Shown: positions 1-10,913 of the stretch, one piece after another
How the letters are laid out: every line of letters begins with the position of its first letter
How positions within the stretch are numbered: the first letter of the stretch is position 1
Source of the DNA: Callaeas wilsoni
Lineage: Eukaryota > Chordata > Aves > Passeriformes > Callaeidae
Assembly (NCBI GenBank): GCA_013398955.1
Contig: VWPU01009690.1
Coordinates: 62,001 to 126,000 of the forward strand
Direction: 5' to 3'
Length of the DNA: 64,000 nt
Position numbers and translations under genes: made by a program
The notes under the pieces: model-generated
What the model was told of the DNA's origin: nothing
Databases searched by the model: none
What the model saw: only the letters and a program-made list of their open reading frames with translations

Positions 1-1689
1 CAATGGATATAAAGAAAAAGGCCAAGAGCAAGCAAAAAGACAGTTATCGTGAGCTCTGGGCCACAGTGCTTGGATACTCTGCATTTGTGTCAGGCAGCAG
101 AGATGAGTCTAGAACAACATTGATTATTGTACTGCATCAGAAAAAAGAATCTGGCATCTCACAAAATCACAAATTATTTTATTGAGTTATTCAATTTTGC
201 TGTCTTTTTCCACCTTTTTAACCTGTTCAAGATAGTGCACATTTTGTCTGAGTAGTGTTCCCTGATTCTGTCATCTGGGGTTTAGACACAAAGGAAGGTA
301 ACCTATCACTTCAATGGTTTTATTCTTTGTCTGTTTTTAATGTCATAGTAAATTACAATTTGTACTTGTTGCTTATTTTTGTAGTGCATGGGAACTGTAG
401 TAAAAGAAAAAGCCATTTTACTTCATTAATCAGTTAACTAAAAATTGCCTTCCTGATTATTGTTGCATTGTTCTTTTATAGAACTACTGCATCTGTGTCT
501 ATGCATACTTTCTTAAGCTAGTGTTGTCCAGGAAGAAAAATGGGCTGCATTTCACTGTTCTGAATAGTGAGCAAGGATGTGATGAAGAAGAAATTGCTTC
601 AGTAGGAGGAAAGTACCAGAAAGCAAGAAATGGTTTCTTTTCAGACAGCTTTGGTGACAGGCAAAGAAAAAGGAAAAATTTTGCTGGTTTTGGAAGAGGA
701 GAAAGTCACCACTGACATGGTGTCCACTTCATATCACTCTCTCCAGGTCTTTTGATTTAGAAACAAATGGAGAAGGAAAAAACCAAGAAAATTCATCAGC
801 AGTGTGACTTTCTGCTAAAGATATAGGCCAGGCATAATCCTTTATGTGGTGGTGCATCCTCCACCCCCTCCTCTGTCTTGCTCTAGGATCTCAGAAGCTC
901 CTGATAAGCCTTGACCAAGCCAGCTGAGCAGTGAAGCACCCCTTTACAGTATCAGCTGCGTAGGGAAGAATCCTTGATCACAGCAGGAGCCCTTGCATGG
1001 TAAAAGTGGGAATAATTCTGACTTCAAAAGAAACAACAGTTGCCCAACCAAGGTCAGGAGAAAAGAATAAACAGCTATCTTTGTTACCCTTGGCAAATCA
1101 CTTACCTGAATTGTAGCCCAAGTGGAACAATACCATAGCTACTGCACATTTTGGAAAAAAAAACCCAGTAGGTACCAACTTGGTTTATGGCCTGGATGGG
1201 ATCTTAGTGGTGACTAAAGCCAAGCATCTCATAACAGGAGTCCTAAGTGAGATCCTTTGAGCTCTCCTGGACTTCGGCAGGCTGTGCTAGCACATCCCTC
1301 CAAGGGGTATGCTCTTTGGAGCTCACCAATGCTTAAGTTTTCAATACTCAAAAGACTTTCTTTCACTTTCTTTCACTGATGATGAGCTCTAGGCACCTGC
1401 CCACTCCCAGGCACACACATACTCCTCGAGGTGTAACCCATGTCTCTTGAGAAACATTATGGGATTTTATGTATTTTACTGAATCTGAGGTGATTTTTTG
1501 ATGGGTATCTTTACATACATAGATATAAATGTATAGATCTTTTTGACTCTGTGTGTGCATGTGAATGGATTACGGTATGAATGTTGCTATTGTGAATCTA
1601 TAATAAAATCAGTGTTATAATTGCAGCAAATCCTAGCTCAACCTGAGTTTCAGTGGAGTAGAGTGGTCTGGAAATGGGCAGCACAGTGC
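1..1689. other. AT-rich DNA without recognised gene
   Basis: No exon, RNA gene or repeat family was recognised here. Open frames are short (under 80 codons) and lack convincing splice sites. The part from about 840 to 1340 is richer in G and C than its surroundings, but I could not match it to a repeat family. It could be decayed repeat or a conserved non-coding block. Confidence 0.5.
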
Positions 1690-2160
1690 AACAAGGACAA
1701 TCTAGCATTTGGGGGTTTGTCCGTCATTGTTTTTATGGTTGTCCCAGGCTTGGTGTTGGGAAAAGCCAGCCGTGGAAGCGCCCACCATTGTAGTTTTGTC
1801 CCAGGAAGCCATGTGCTGCTTGGCGTAAGTGTGGCCACCATCATGTCACTGTCCTGAGGTCCATGTGGTGTGACCCATGGGGAGTGTCCTCCAACTTGTC
1901 TTTGTCTCAGTGGCCATGTGGAACTAAGTCAAGATGGTGGATATCTTTGGTGTGTAAAGCACTTTTTCTTTTTGTATATTTTTGTTATTAACATTGCTAC
2001 TGCTACTGTGCATTTCTTGTTCCATTGCTGCTTTCTTCTGTGAATTGTTGTCTCAACCCATAGTCCCTTTCTTTGTCCCTCTCTTCCTGGAGAGCGATGG
2101 GAGAATGGGATTGACTTCTTGGGAGTGTAATTTCTTGCTGGTATTAAACCACCACAACTC
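1690..2160 (+). mobile_element. decayed solo LTR of an avian endogenous retrovirus (copy A1)
   Basis: The 3' part carries the text typical of avian ERV LTR U5 regions: a stretch reading 'gtctcaacccatagtcc', then pyrimidine-rich sequence 'ctttgtccctctcttcctgg', and an end close to 'ggtattaaaccaccacaac'. The same arrangement recurs at 44077-44590, which supports a shared LTR family. The 5' boundary is a guess because that half has diverged. No retroviral gene flanks it, so it is a solo LTR or LTR fragment. Family assignment is from memory of avian LTR consensus sequences. Confidence 0.6.
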
Positions 2161-2639
2161 TGTAGTAAGCAACTGAGTGAACCCTGTGATCAAACTCTGT
2201 TAAAGTTGCACTTTCACAATTTAATATTAAAACTTGTTTTTTGTGAACACTACTGATAGTGATTTTTTTAAGTGGCCTAACCACATGTTCATGACATTTT
2301 ACCAGCTTCTTCCATGAAAGTGGCAAAATATCATTCAATATGGATGTAAACTACAGAAATGTAGATGTTAACAAGTATTTCTGAAATCCTATGTGACCTG
2401 ACTCTTCCAGAGCTGCCTTGTCTAGGTCCGCCATTTCATTGCTGCTGTTGAACAAAGAGCACAAATGACCTCAGGTGAAAGGGGTACCCAAATTCTTTTT
2501 GAATGTGTCAGGTGTCACTGATGAAGCTAAAAATCTAATACAAATCTTTGAAATGGGATTTCCTTAGTTTTAGAATAGTTTTGTTGTCCTTTTACCTTCT
2601 TTGAAATGACCTGCAGGGTTCCAATACATTTCAAAATGT
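2161..2639. other. spacer between LTR and CR1 nest
   Basis: AT-rich sequence with nothing recognisable. The exact 5' start of the following CR1 is blurred and could lie a few tens of bases upstream of 2640. Confidence 0.5.
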
Positions 2640-3427
2640 CACATGGGTGCATCTTCTGGTGCATCTGGAAACTATGACCTGATCGCTATCTCTGAGACTT
2701 GGTGGGAAGAATCACCCACCAAGTGGTCAATTGGAGCACTTCAATCAATGACTAAAAATGTTCAGGACAGACAGCTGAGAGAGGCTGGCCTCTCTGTCCA
2801 TCGTGGACAAGGATGGAAAGGTGAGGGGGTTGCCCTCTATGATTGAGTAAACTATATGGAAAAAAACTGTTGCCACTGAAAAACAGCTGAGCAGAGATCT
2901 ACAGCGTATGGGGGAAAATCAGAGGCCAAACCAACAAAGGCAGTCTTAGAGTGGATGTTTGCTGACAGATACCAATCTGTCAGTCTTACCTCAGGCCTAG
3001 TAAAGTCAAGGAACAGGTCCTCCTGGCATCTACCTCAAGCATATGAAAGACATGAAAATGGCTTCCCGAAAGGCAAATGGTGCTTGATAAATTTAAGGGG
3101 GGCATCTGCTCTGGAAAAGGATGAGAAAAGGACGTGATGGATTTTACCTTGACTTCCATAAGACCTTTGAGATGGTCCTCCTCAACATTCTTGCTGCTAG
3201 ATTGGAAATATATGGGTTTACTGGACATGGGTGCACCCTTGGATAGCAAAAGGATTACCTGAATGCTTGCATGTGAAGAGCTGCAGTTAACAGCTGAATG
3301 TTCCAATGGAGATCAGTAACAAGAGAAATTTTTCAGGAGTCTCTACCGGGGCTGGTACTGTTCAATATCTATAAATGAGAGGCACAGTGGAATGTAGGGC
3401 ATCCTCAGCAAGTTTGCAGGTGGCACA
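2640..3427 (+). mobile_element. CR1 LINE, 5' segment of nested copy 1 (endonuclease and RT pieces)
   Basis: CR1 is the dominant avian non-LTR retrotransposon; its ORF2 encodes an AP-type endonuclease and a reverse transcriptase. Near 2670-2720 the translation reads YDLIAISETWW, the hallmark of the CR1 endonuclease N-terminus, followed near 2810 by GWKGEGVALYD. An internal deletion then jumps to the RT: 2980-3060 matches the segment 'vsltsglvksr', 3148-3190 reads LDFHKTFEMV (counterpart of the LDFSKAFDTV catalytic block), and 3345-3420 matches the GLVLFNI region up to 'cagcaagtttgcaggtggcac'. Stops and frameshifts interrupt it throughout. It continues after the LTR at 4050. Truncated and inactive. 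Confidence 0.85.
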
Positions 3428-4049
3428 GTATTAGGTCCAGCTAAAATGAAGTTAATTTTCCCCGCAGCAGCCCTTGGAGCACTGTGCTTTGTAACCCTAT
3501 CAACGAAGGTGTTGATAACGCACCAGTGCTTTGGCTTTTGCTGAGCAGCATTGCACAGCATCAGCAATGTCTCTCCAACATACTCCCACTCCTACCCTAC
3601 AGCAGGCTGGATCTTTGGAGGTGACACAGTCAGTATAGCTGACCCAAAGTGACCAAAGTGATTTCCACGCCATATGATGCCTGCTCAGCAATAAAAGGTA
3701 AGATAAAAAGGAGGTGGTAGGGGTGGTGGGTGGGGGGGCATGTGTGAGGTTACCTACACATACAGGGTGAGGGAGTGGATTTGCTATTTACATTGTTTGC
3801 TTCCAGAGCAACCTGTAAGTGTGCTGAAGCCCTGCTTCTCAGGAAGTGATTGGTCATTGTTCATGGGAAGTAGAAAATAAAATCGTCTCTTTTCTTTGGT
3901 TCCTCATGCATGATCTTTACTTTTCCTTTTTAAAATTTCCTTTATCTTGACCCAGATGTTTTTCCATCTTATTTTCTCTATCCCTTTCTGTCTAAGGAGG
4001 GAGTAGTGGAGCGATTTGGTAGGCATCCAGCCGAGGTCATCCTACCACA
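3428..4049 (+). mobile_element. solo LTR inserted in a CR1 (copy B1)
   Basis: The start reads 'gtattaggtccagc...gttaattttcccc' and the end 'aggtcatcctaccaca', as in an avian ERV LTR family that I recall beginning TGTATTAGGTCC and ending near CAACCCACCACA. Internal landmarks include 'gtgttgataac', 'gctgagcagca', 'gctgacccaaagtgacc', 'atttccacgccatatga' followed by 'cagcaataaaag', and a U5 block reading 'tatcttgacccagatg'. CR1 sequence stops at its left edge and resumes at its right edge in the same frame of homology, so it is an insertion into the CR1. A possible short target duplication (CACA) lies at both edges. A second copy of the family lies at 59855-60392. No internal retroviral genes remain. 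Confidence 0.82.
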
Positions 4050-4602
4050 CACAGCAAGCTGAACAGTGCAATGATATCCTAGAAGGAAGGGATGCCACCC
4101 AGAAAGACTTTGACAGGCTGAATAAATGGACCACTATATACTTCATGACTTTCAACAAAATTAAGTTCAAAGTCCTGCACCTGGGCCAGGGTAATCAGTA
4201 GTAGCCTTACAGACTGGGAGATAAGCAGCCCTGAGGAGATAAAATTGTCATATTAGCAGATAAAAAATTAGGTATGAACCAGCAATATGCAGCCAGAAAG
4301 CCAACTGTTTTCTAGACTTCATCAATAGCAGCATGGCCAGCAGGTTGTGGGAGGTGATTCTGCCCTTCTTCTCTGCACTGGTGAGAGTTGACCTGGGGTA
4401 CTGGATCCAGCTCTGGTGTTCCCAACACAAGAAAGACATAGATCTGTCAGAGTGTACAGAGGAGAGACACAGATATAAACAAAGGGCTAGAACATCTCCT
4501 CTATAAAGAAAAGCTGAAACAATGGAAGTTATTCAATTTGCAGACGAGAAGGCACTGGGAAGACACTATTATGGTCTTTCAATTCTTCAAAGAGTATGTA
4601 AG
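4050..4602 (+). mobile_element. CR1 LINE, middle segment of nested copy 1 (RT C-terminus)
   Basis: Directly after the LTR the sequence resumes at the CR1 RT C-terminal region: 'cagcaagctgaacagtgcaa', then the translation DATQKDFDRLNKW and FNKIKFKVLHLGQGN (4090-4197), the counterpart of the CR1 block FNKAKCKVLHLGQGN. It continues through the region encoding the 'leu-tyr-ser-ala-leu' block and a conserved 3' stretch up to 'caaagagtatgtaag', where the younger CR1 interrupts it. Many indels; not coding. Confidence 0.85.
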
Positions 4603-5002
4603 GGGATTGGGAGAATTATGATTAGCCTGGAGAAGCACTGGAGCTTATAATTAGCCTGGAGAAAAGGAGGGTGAGGTGAGACCTTCTCACTCCCTACAGC
4701 TACCTGAAAGGAAGTTGTGGGAAGATGGGGGATGCTCACTTCTCCCAGGCAGGTAGGATGAGATGAAATGGCCTTAAGTTGCACTGCGGGATGTTTAGAT
4801 TGGATATCAGGAAAAATTGCTTCGTCAAAAGAGTTAGTGAGCAATGCACCAGCCTACCTAGGGAGGTGGTGGAGTCACCATCTCTGGAGGTGTTCAAGAA
4901 ATGGCTGGACATGGCACTTAGTGCTGTGGTCTTGACAAGGTAGTAATCGGTCAAAGATTGGATCTTGGAGGTCTTTGCCAATCTTTCTGATTCTATGATT
5001 CT
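4603..5002 (+). mobile_element. 5'-truncated CR1 inserted into CR1 copy 1
   Basis: A CR1 3' end of a different subfamily from its host. It begins near 'ggggattgggagaattatg' and has the landmarks 'tagcctggagaaaaggagg', 'ctacctgaaaggaagttgtg', 'atggccttaagttgc', 'ggaggtggtggagtcacc' and the terminal octamer-like repeat 'gattctatgattct' at 4989-5002. The phrase 'attagcctggagaa' occurs twice near its 5' end, suggesting a small local duplication. The tetranucleotide TAAG stands on both sides (4599-4602 and 5002-5005), a possible short target duplication. The host CR1 continues immediately at 5003. Confidence 0.82.
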
Positions 5003-5281
5003 AAGAAAGATGGGGAAACACTTTTTACCACGGCTTGTAGTGAGAGGAAAAGGCAACAACTTTAAACTCAAAAAAGATGAGTTTAGATTAAATAAGGAAC
5101 ACATTTATTACAGTAAGGGTGCTAAGAGAAGTTGTGGATAACCAGTCACTGGAAGTGTTCAAGACAAGCTTGTATGGGGAATTGAGCAACCTAATCTAGT
5201 GGAAGATGTCCCTGTCCATCGCAGGGACCTTGGAAATAGGCCCCTTTAAAGGTCCCTCCCAACTTAAACTATTCTATAGTT
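5003..5281 (+). mobile_element. CR1 LINE, 3' segment of nested copy 1
   Basis: This is the 3' end of the outer CR1: 'agaaagatggggaaacactt', then 'tttaaactcaaaaaagatga', 'gagcaacctaatctagtgga' and 'ggtccctcccaacttaaac', ending at 'attctatag'. Joined in mind with 2640-3427 and 4050-4602, it completes a collinear CR1 3' half, which shows that two separate insertions split one older element. Confidence 0.85.
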
Positions 5282-5580
5282 TGAATCTTTATTATAGATT
5301 TTATAATTTTATTTTTATCATCTAGATTGGCTATGGGACATTGTCTCTATCTGCATAGTGTGTTATAACATCTGTATAAACAGAACAACTTTATGTGAAG
5401 CAGCAGTATCTTCAGATGATTTCAGACTTGTCACTAACACAAGTAATTAAGGACACCAAGAACTGCAATGGACCCAAAACCTTACTACATTAAATCCAAA
5501 TATCTTGGTTAAAGTTGTTGTTTTCATGATACAGCACTGCTAGAGGGGGAAAATGTATTGATGTTGTCTCATAAACCTTC

Positions 5581-5603
5581 CCATTGCCATTCAATGGCAA
5601 TGG
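5581..5603. repeat. perfect inverted repeat, 11-bp arms, 1-nt loop
   Basis: The left arm CCATTGCCATT (5581-5591) and right arm AATGGCAATGG (5593-5603) are exact reverse complements around a single C. The arms also contain the direct repeat CATTGCCATT/ATTGCC. No TE boundary or gene is nearby. Confidence 0.9.
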
Positions 5604-6730
5604 CAATTACATATCTTGTAATAGGAAAAAATGTTAAATGGTCTTTTTGTAACAATTATTTATAATCTGTGGGGCTTTTTGTTTGTATGTTTATTTGTTT
5701 GTTTTTTTCCTTTTAAACGTTGTTTGGGTTTACCCTCCAAAATTGTCTTTTTCTTCTAATAGCATCACACTGCACCAGAGTATTTTTAAAAGTAAACATT
5801 TAAAACCAGAATTGTTACTCTGAAGCAAATGTCTAAGCAATTGTATTGAACAAGTACTATAATTTTGTGCCCATTTTTTTTCTGAATTTTTTCAGCTAGT
5901 TCTTTAATTACTTCTTCTATGCTATGATGAATAAGTTTTATAAACAATGAGTGTGTCTTTATCTGTAAAACTCCATTTGCAAAACAATACTTTGTAGAGA
6001 AAAAAGATTTCTTTAGAAAGGTGTATCTTGGAGGATAAATGATATAAACCAGAATGAAAATATTTATGCCTAAGAAATTGTTACTGGGTTAAAATTCAAG
6101 ATAACAGCTCATGAATTTGATAAGGAATACAAGAATGGTACATCATTATGAAAAAGAAAGGGTAGTCTGGTAAATAAGTTTACTGAAGAAACAATGTCAA
6201 TGCAAAATATGTGAAATATATGTGTATGGGCATGCAGTGTGTCTGGGTTTAATTGCTTATGTAAGTTTGTATTTAAGCATTGAAGAACTCCTTTTGCACT
6301 GAAGTTTTGTTCTACAGCAGACCAAACAGGAAGGCCAAAATATTCTAATTTCTAATGTCATGTGCACTATCTGCCAGCTGCTATACTCATTATTACGTAC
6401 AAGCCACAGCATTATATGCTAGACTAGTTTGCTATTTCATTACTAATTCCTTTATGCATCCTTTAGAGCAGCAATTAAAAGGTGGGCCTTCAGCATGCAA
6501 GAGCCAACTATTTGAACCGTAATCACAACATATTTTATCCTCTGTGCTGGAGGCTGTGCAGTGATTTGGAAGTTAAGTCCTTGTGCAATCTCTTAAGATT
6601 GCCTCAGAGGCAGGGGAGACTAATTTGCAAGTATCCTTTTGCAAATATTTTTGGACACACAAAAAGAAAGAGCAGGGTAATCTCCAATTTCTAATTCAAT
6701 TGCTAATTATTTGTTATATTTGATATCCGG

Positions 6731-6757
6731 GGAAAAAAGAAAGAAAGAAAGAAAAAA
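6731..6757 (+). repeat. (GAAA)n simple repeat
   Basis: Short, slightly impure GAAA microsatellite. Confidence 0.9.
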
Positions 6758-7430
6758 TCTGTCTTACCCTGTTTGTAAGTAAGTAAATCTTAGTGTAGTA
6801 AACTCTAATAATTGATATGTCTGACTTCTTTTATTTGGTTTTCCTTTATTAAATGTGAGATTTTTGTTAGGTGCAGAGCAGTCTATGAAGGTATCTTGCC
6901 AAAGTTGTCAGCTTATTCATAGCAAACGCATAGCAATTTTTAGTACGAAGCTCTTCTAATCATTAACCCCCCTTCCCTATGAAGATTTCAATAAATGTTT
7001 TTGTTCTAGCTAACAAAGTCTGCATGAGATGAAGGAGTGGTTGTTTAAAATACAGAGAATTTATGAGTTTTCTGAGAAATTTTTTAAGATTTATTTAAAA
7101 TAGTCATGGAAATACCAGTAGAAAAAGTTACCTCTCCTAATTATTTTAGTTAGACTGAACATTTTATAAAAATGTGAAAAATCTCTCATCTATACATGAA
7201 GACATACTCATTTTCATTTATTTTTACAGAATTTATTTACCAAAGTATTTAAAATAAATGCTTTAAAAACCAACTCAACTTTCTCTAGCACCACTTGTAT
7301 TCCTTAAGCCTTAATTTCTCTGTACAAGTAGTTAATTCATGCCCTGGAGAGCAAGAATTTAAATGAGTCAGAAACTTATATTTTGTATAGTCTAAAAAGA
7401 CCAAATGTATAATTATTCATTCATAAAACA

Positions 7431-7457
7431 CCACCACCACCACCACAAAAAAAAAAA
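7431..7457 (+). repeat. (CCA)n followed by poly-A
   Basis: Five CCA units run directly into eleven A residues. The antisense translation gives a glycine-rich tail that is an artefact of the repeat. Confidence 0.9.
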
Positions 7458-10079
7458 TCTAATATGAAACATGGACATAGCTGTGCAATTCTTTGGTCAT
7501 TAATGAGGAATTCTATGGCTAAATAAAGAGTGTTAAGAGAATTCAAATAATTATTCATTAACATTGCATCACAGAAATTCCTCCATGGTAATTTTATGCA
7601 TATTAGTATTTTATGCACAATCAGAACAGAAGAAACCTTGCTTCAAATTAAATCCCACTTTGTGGAGTGTAAAACGGAAAATTATTCTGTTTGCTCGAAC
7701 ACTAGAATGAGTGCTAGATGTGTTTCAGTGGCAAAGAGCAACTCATCACATGGGAAAAACATATAGCAAAAATTTGAACTAGGTAGCAGATCACTAATTG
7801 GCTTGACAGATCAAAGCTGCAACAAGAGAGCTCTCAGGAAGATGAAACGATTTAGAGAGTATTATTTGATGGCTGCAGGTTCCTGATGAAGCATGAAGAA
7901 ACAAAAATAATATTGCTAACGTTTACAGACCCTGCTTGCCATAAATTGTATTAATACGCAAACCTCTGCATCCACCTATGAAAATAGTTACTGTGTGAAC
8001 AGCACACTGCTCTGTCTTTTTTACCCTTATCCACAGCACAACCTCTCCTTTTCCCACATCAGTTAAGGATCCAAATACCTTTCTTTTTATACAGAATGCC
8101 AACTGTATTATTATATATTATGTACTACATAACACAATCATTAAAAACATTAAAATAAATTCTGACTTCCTTTCAAATCTCCTTACCTCACTGAAAAGGC
8201 AGTTTATTCTCCCCAAATAAATCTTTAATGTACATGACCCTTCTTGATAACAGAATGCCAGACTAGAAACTATGGATCTTCAGAATAAACCACCAGCAAT
8301 AAAGAATTTCAGAACAGAGAATGCACAGTATTGAAAATAGATTTTAAGAGTTCATCAAATATATCAGCTTTTTCATCCACAGAGTACATGCAGTTTTGTC
8401 TGCCGGTCTTAATTCAAAACTGTCTTCTACACTGTTTAGAGCAGCAGTGCTCTTCTACCATCTGGTCACTTGTATCTCATGTCACAGTACAATTGACATG
8501 AAGGCACTCTAGTCCTAGGTCCCCGAGATTTTCACTTGGGGAATGCCCCTAACCTGTAACAATACAGCTGGAGAAGGACAAGACTCCAAAATGTGTCTTT
8601 CCTGTATATCTGTAAAGATCACCAGTAGGTCAGAAACCTGCTCAGACTTTGGCTAGCAAATTCCTATTTCAAGCTCTTCAGTTGCCTGCCAATATGCCTG
8701 TATGATTCAGAACTGCTGAACACAACTAATGACAACAACCAACTCTCGGTCAGAAATGTTATTGTATATGTGATTCGCATATGTTGACAAAAACTGCAAA
8801 AGAAAGTGAACTACTACTTCTAAATAATGCATGACATGAAATCATATTATTTCATAGTGAGCAGTATTTTGCAGTTGTTTTCTTGATCTTTATCTGCAAG
8901 AGAGGACAATAAAAATGAGTATGTATGATGTCTAAACCTCAAAGTGTTGCTGAAAATGTACTCCTATAGGTCTGATTAACAGTTTGTTCAAGCACTTTTT
9001 CTACTGTAATTAAACAGCATTTGGGGAGCAAAACGCCTCATAACGGTGTGTTAGCATCAGTAAATGGTGTATATTTTTATTCTACTCTTGCATCTCCATA
9101 GCTTAGCCTCAGATCTATTTTAATAGTATTTACTATAAGGAAAATAGAACCATTAATGTCCCCATATTGTCATGTTGTAATACGTCTGTAAATATCAAAT
9201 TCAGGAGGGTAAACAAATATACTGTAGGAACACTTACCCTTCTTTATCAATAAACATTTCTCAGATACCATATTGTCGCGTTTGCGCTTCATTTTCACCT
9301 GAGAAATCTATCAAAAAAATCCTCCCCGACTCTCTCTTTTAGAGCACGGGACAGTAATTAATGACGGAAAAATTTGCACAATAGTATAATTTGAGTAGAG
9401 TTAAGATACTGACAGATACAAACACAGAACCAAGCATTGTTAGATAACTCCTCTGCTGGCAGAGTATTTTAACCATTATTATTATTTCTCAGTGTTTAGA
9501 GGAGTGGGATAAAAAAATGAAATACTCAAATTCTGTGCTGCACACAGAATCCTCTTTTCCTTTGCAAAGTTTAGCAGAAAGGAACCAAATCCTTAAGGTT
9601 TTAGTATTTCAATAATAAAAGTTTTTTCTACTTTTCCCTTCTCCAGGGAGTTTGCATTTTATCAAGGTTTGGAGCAGGAGGACCTGGACCAAAATAGATG
9701 GGACCCAGTTTGATAGGATTTTTGAGCACATAAATCAAAGCCTCTGTACTTAACGAGCATGAATAGACACAATTTGATGTGAAATACCTAAAATCTCTGT
9801 ATTTAAGGTAGAAATCTACCAATTTATTTAGTTAAAATAAGAACCAGTATGTATCCCTTTCAAAGATTTTTGGAATTGAAGTGTTTGAATAAACTCCCTC
9901 TAGGAATGAAACCAGTGCAAAAGAGACAGGGGGAAATGAGAACTAATGAAAACTACTGCACCAGGGGACAGCGAGACGTTGTACAGAAATAACTGTCTAC
10001 ATAAGAAAAAAAGCAGCAGGATTAAAGGATTCAAGGTGATCACTGTTATTACTTCAGTTTCTGCCATGATCCTTAAGTG

Positions 10080-10097
10080 CAGCTTCAGCTGAAGCTG
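10080..10097. repeat. perfect 18-bp palindrome with central CAGCTG
   Basis: CAGCTTCAGCTGAAGCTG is its own reverse complement. Its centre is the E-box CAGCTG. It lies about 130 bp upstream of the second CR1 nest. Confidence 0.92.
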
Positions 10098-10224
10098 ATA
10101 ACTCCAAAACGGCTGTTTTTATTCCCTCTATTTATCTAGACAATGAAAGGCTTTTGAAGTCTGGGACACATTCCCTGCAATTTGTTTCAGTGAAATATGC
10201 CGTAGTCTTACTGGCTGTATTCAG

Positions 10225-10913
10225 CAGGTGTGAACAGACCCAGGAAAGCAGTTCCAGCTAATTGAGATTGTGCCAGTTGACAGGAAGTTGGCAAGTGTGA
10301 TATATGAAGGACCAGAAGGAGGATGCAGGGAGCTGCAAGCTTGTCAGTCTGACCACATTCAGTGACAGGTAAGATCATGGAACAGATCATCCTAAGTGCC
10401 ATTAGGTGACACATGCAGGACAACGAGAGGATCAGGCCCAGCCTGCAAGGGTTTGAGAAAGGCAGGTCTTGCGTGATCAACATGATCTCCTTTAGAGACA
10501 GAGTGACCCATCTTGCGGATGAGGGAAAGGCTGTCGATGTGGTCTAACTGGACTTTTTAAAGCCTTCGACACTCTTTCCCACAACATTCTTCTGGAAAAA
10601 AGTGGTTGCACCTGGTTTGGACTGGTGTAATCTTTACTGGGTGAAAATTGACTTGATGGCTGGCCCGGAGAGTAATAGTGAATGCAGTGGGTGGCTGGTC
10701 ACCCGTGGTGGTCCCCAGAGCTTAGTATGGGAGCCAGTTCAGTTTAATGCCTTAATTTACTGATCATCTGGACAAGGGGATTGAGTGACCCCTCAGTCAG
10801 TTTGCAGGTGACACCAAGCTAGTCAGAAGTATTGATCTGCTAGAGATTTGTAAGCCTCTGTAGAGGAGTCTGGAAAGGCTGAATCAAGGGACCAAGGCCA
10901 GTTTTATGAAGTT
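10225..10913 (+). mobile_element. CR1 LINE, 5' segment of nested copy 2 (RT domain)
   Basis: This segment covers most of the CR1 reverse transcriptase. Landmarks are 'aggaagttggcaagtgtg' (10280s), 'ttgtcagtctgaccac', 'atggaacagatcatcc', 'aaaggcaggtcttgcgtga', then 'tggactttttaaagcc', which translates LDFLKAFDTLSHNILLEK, the first catalytic block (one flanking stop). The block near 10700 matches the GSVLGP region, and 'tttgcaggtgacaccaagct' gives FAGDTKL, so the FADD catalytic motif has lost an aspartate. It stops at 'gttttatgaagtt', where an inverted CR1 interrupts, and resumes at 12633. Inactive. Confidence 0.88.

Larger units (their letters stand above)
5282..10224. other. about 4.9 kb of AT-rich DNA, no gene recognised
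   Basis: No exon, RNA gene or TE family was recognised. It holds TTTG-rich and GAAA simple repeats, a CCA repeat, a perfect 11-bp inverted repeat (5581-5603) and an 18-bp palindrome (10080-10097). The stretch from about 6300 to 6660 is complex, with several TAAT/ATTA cores, and could be conserved non-coding DNA; a single sequence cannot prove this. Confidence 0.5.

Noticed and set aside
2986..3306. 106-codon minus-strand open frame
   Set aside because: Antisense to degraded CR1 RT; the homology is on the plus strand.
4736..5104. 122-codon minus-strand open frame
   Set aside because: Antisense to the CR1 3' end junction at 5002/5003; spans two elements and has no motif.
7429..7618. Minus-strand frame ending in a glycine run
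   Set aside because: The glycines come from the CCA repeat read in antisense.
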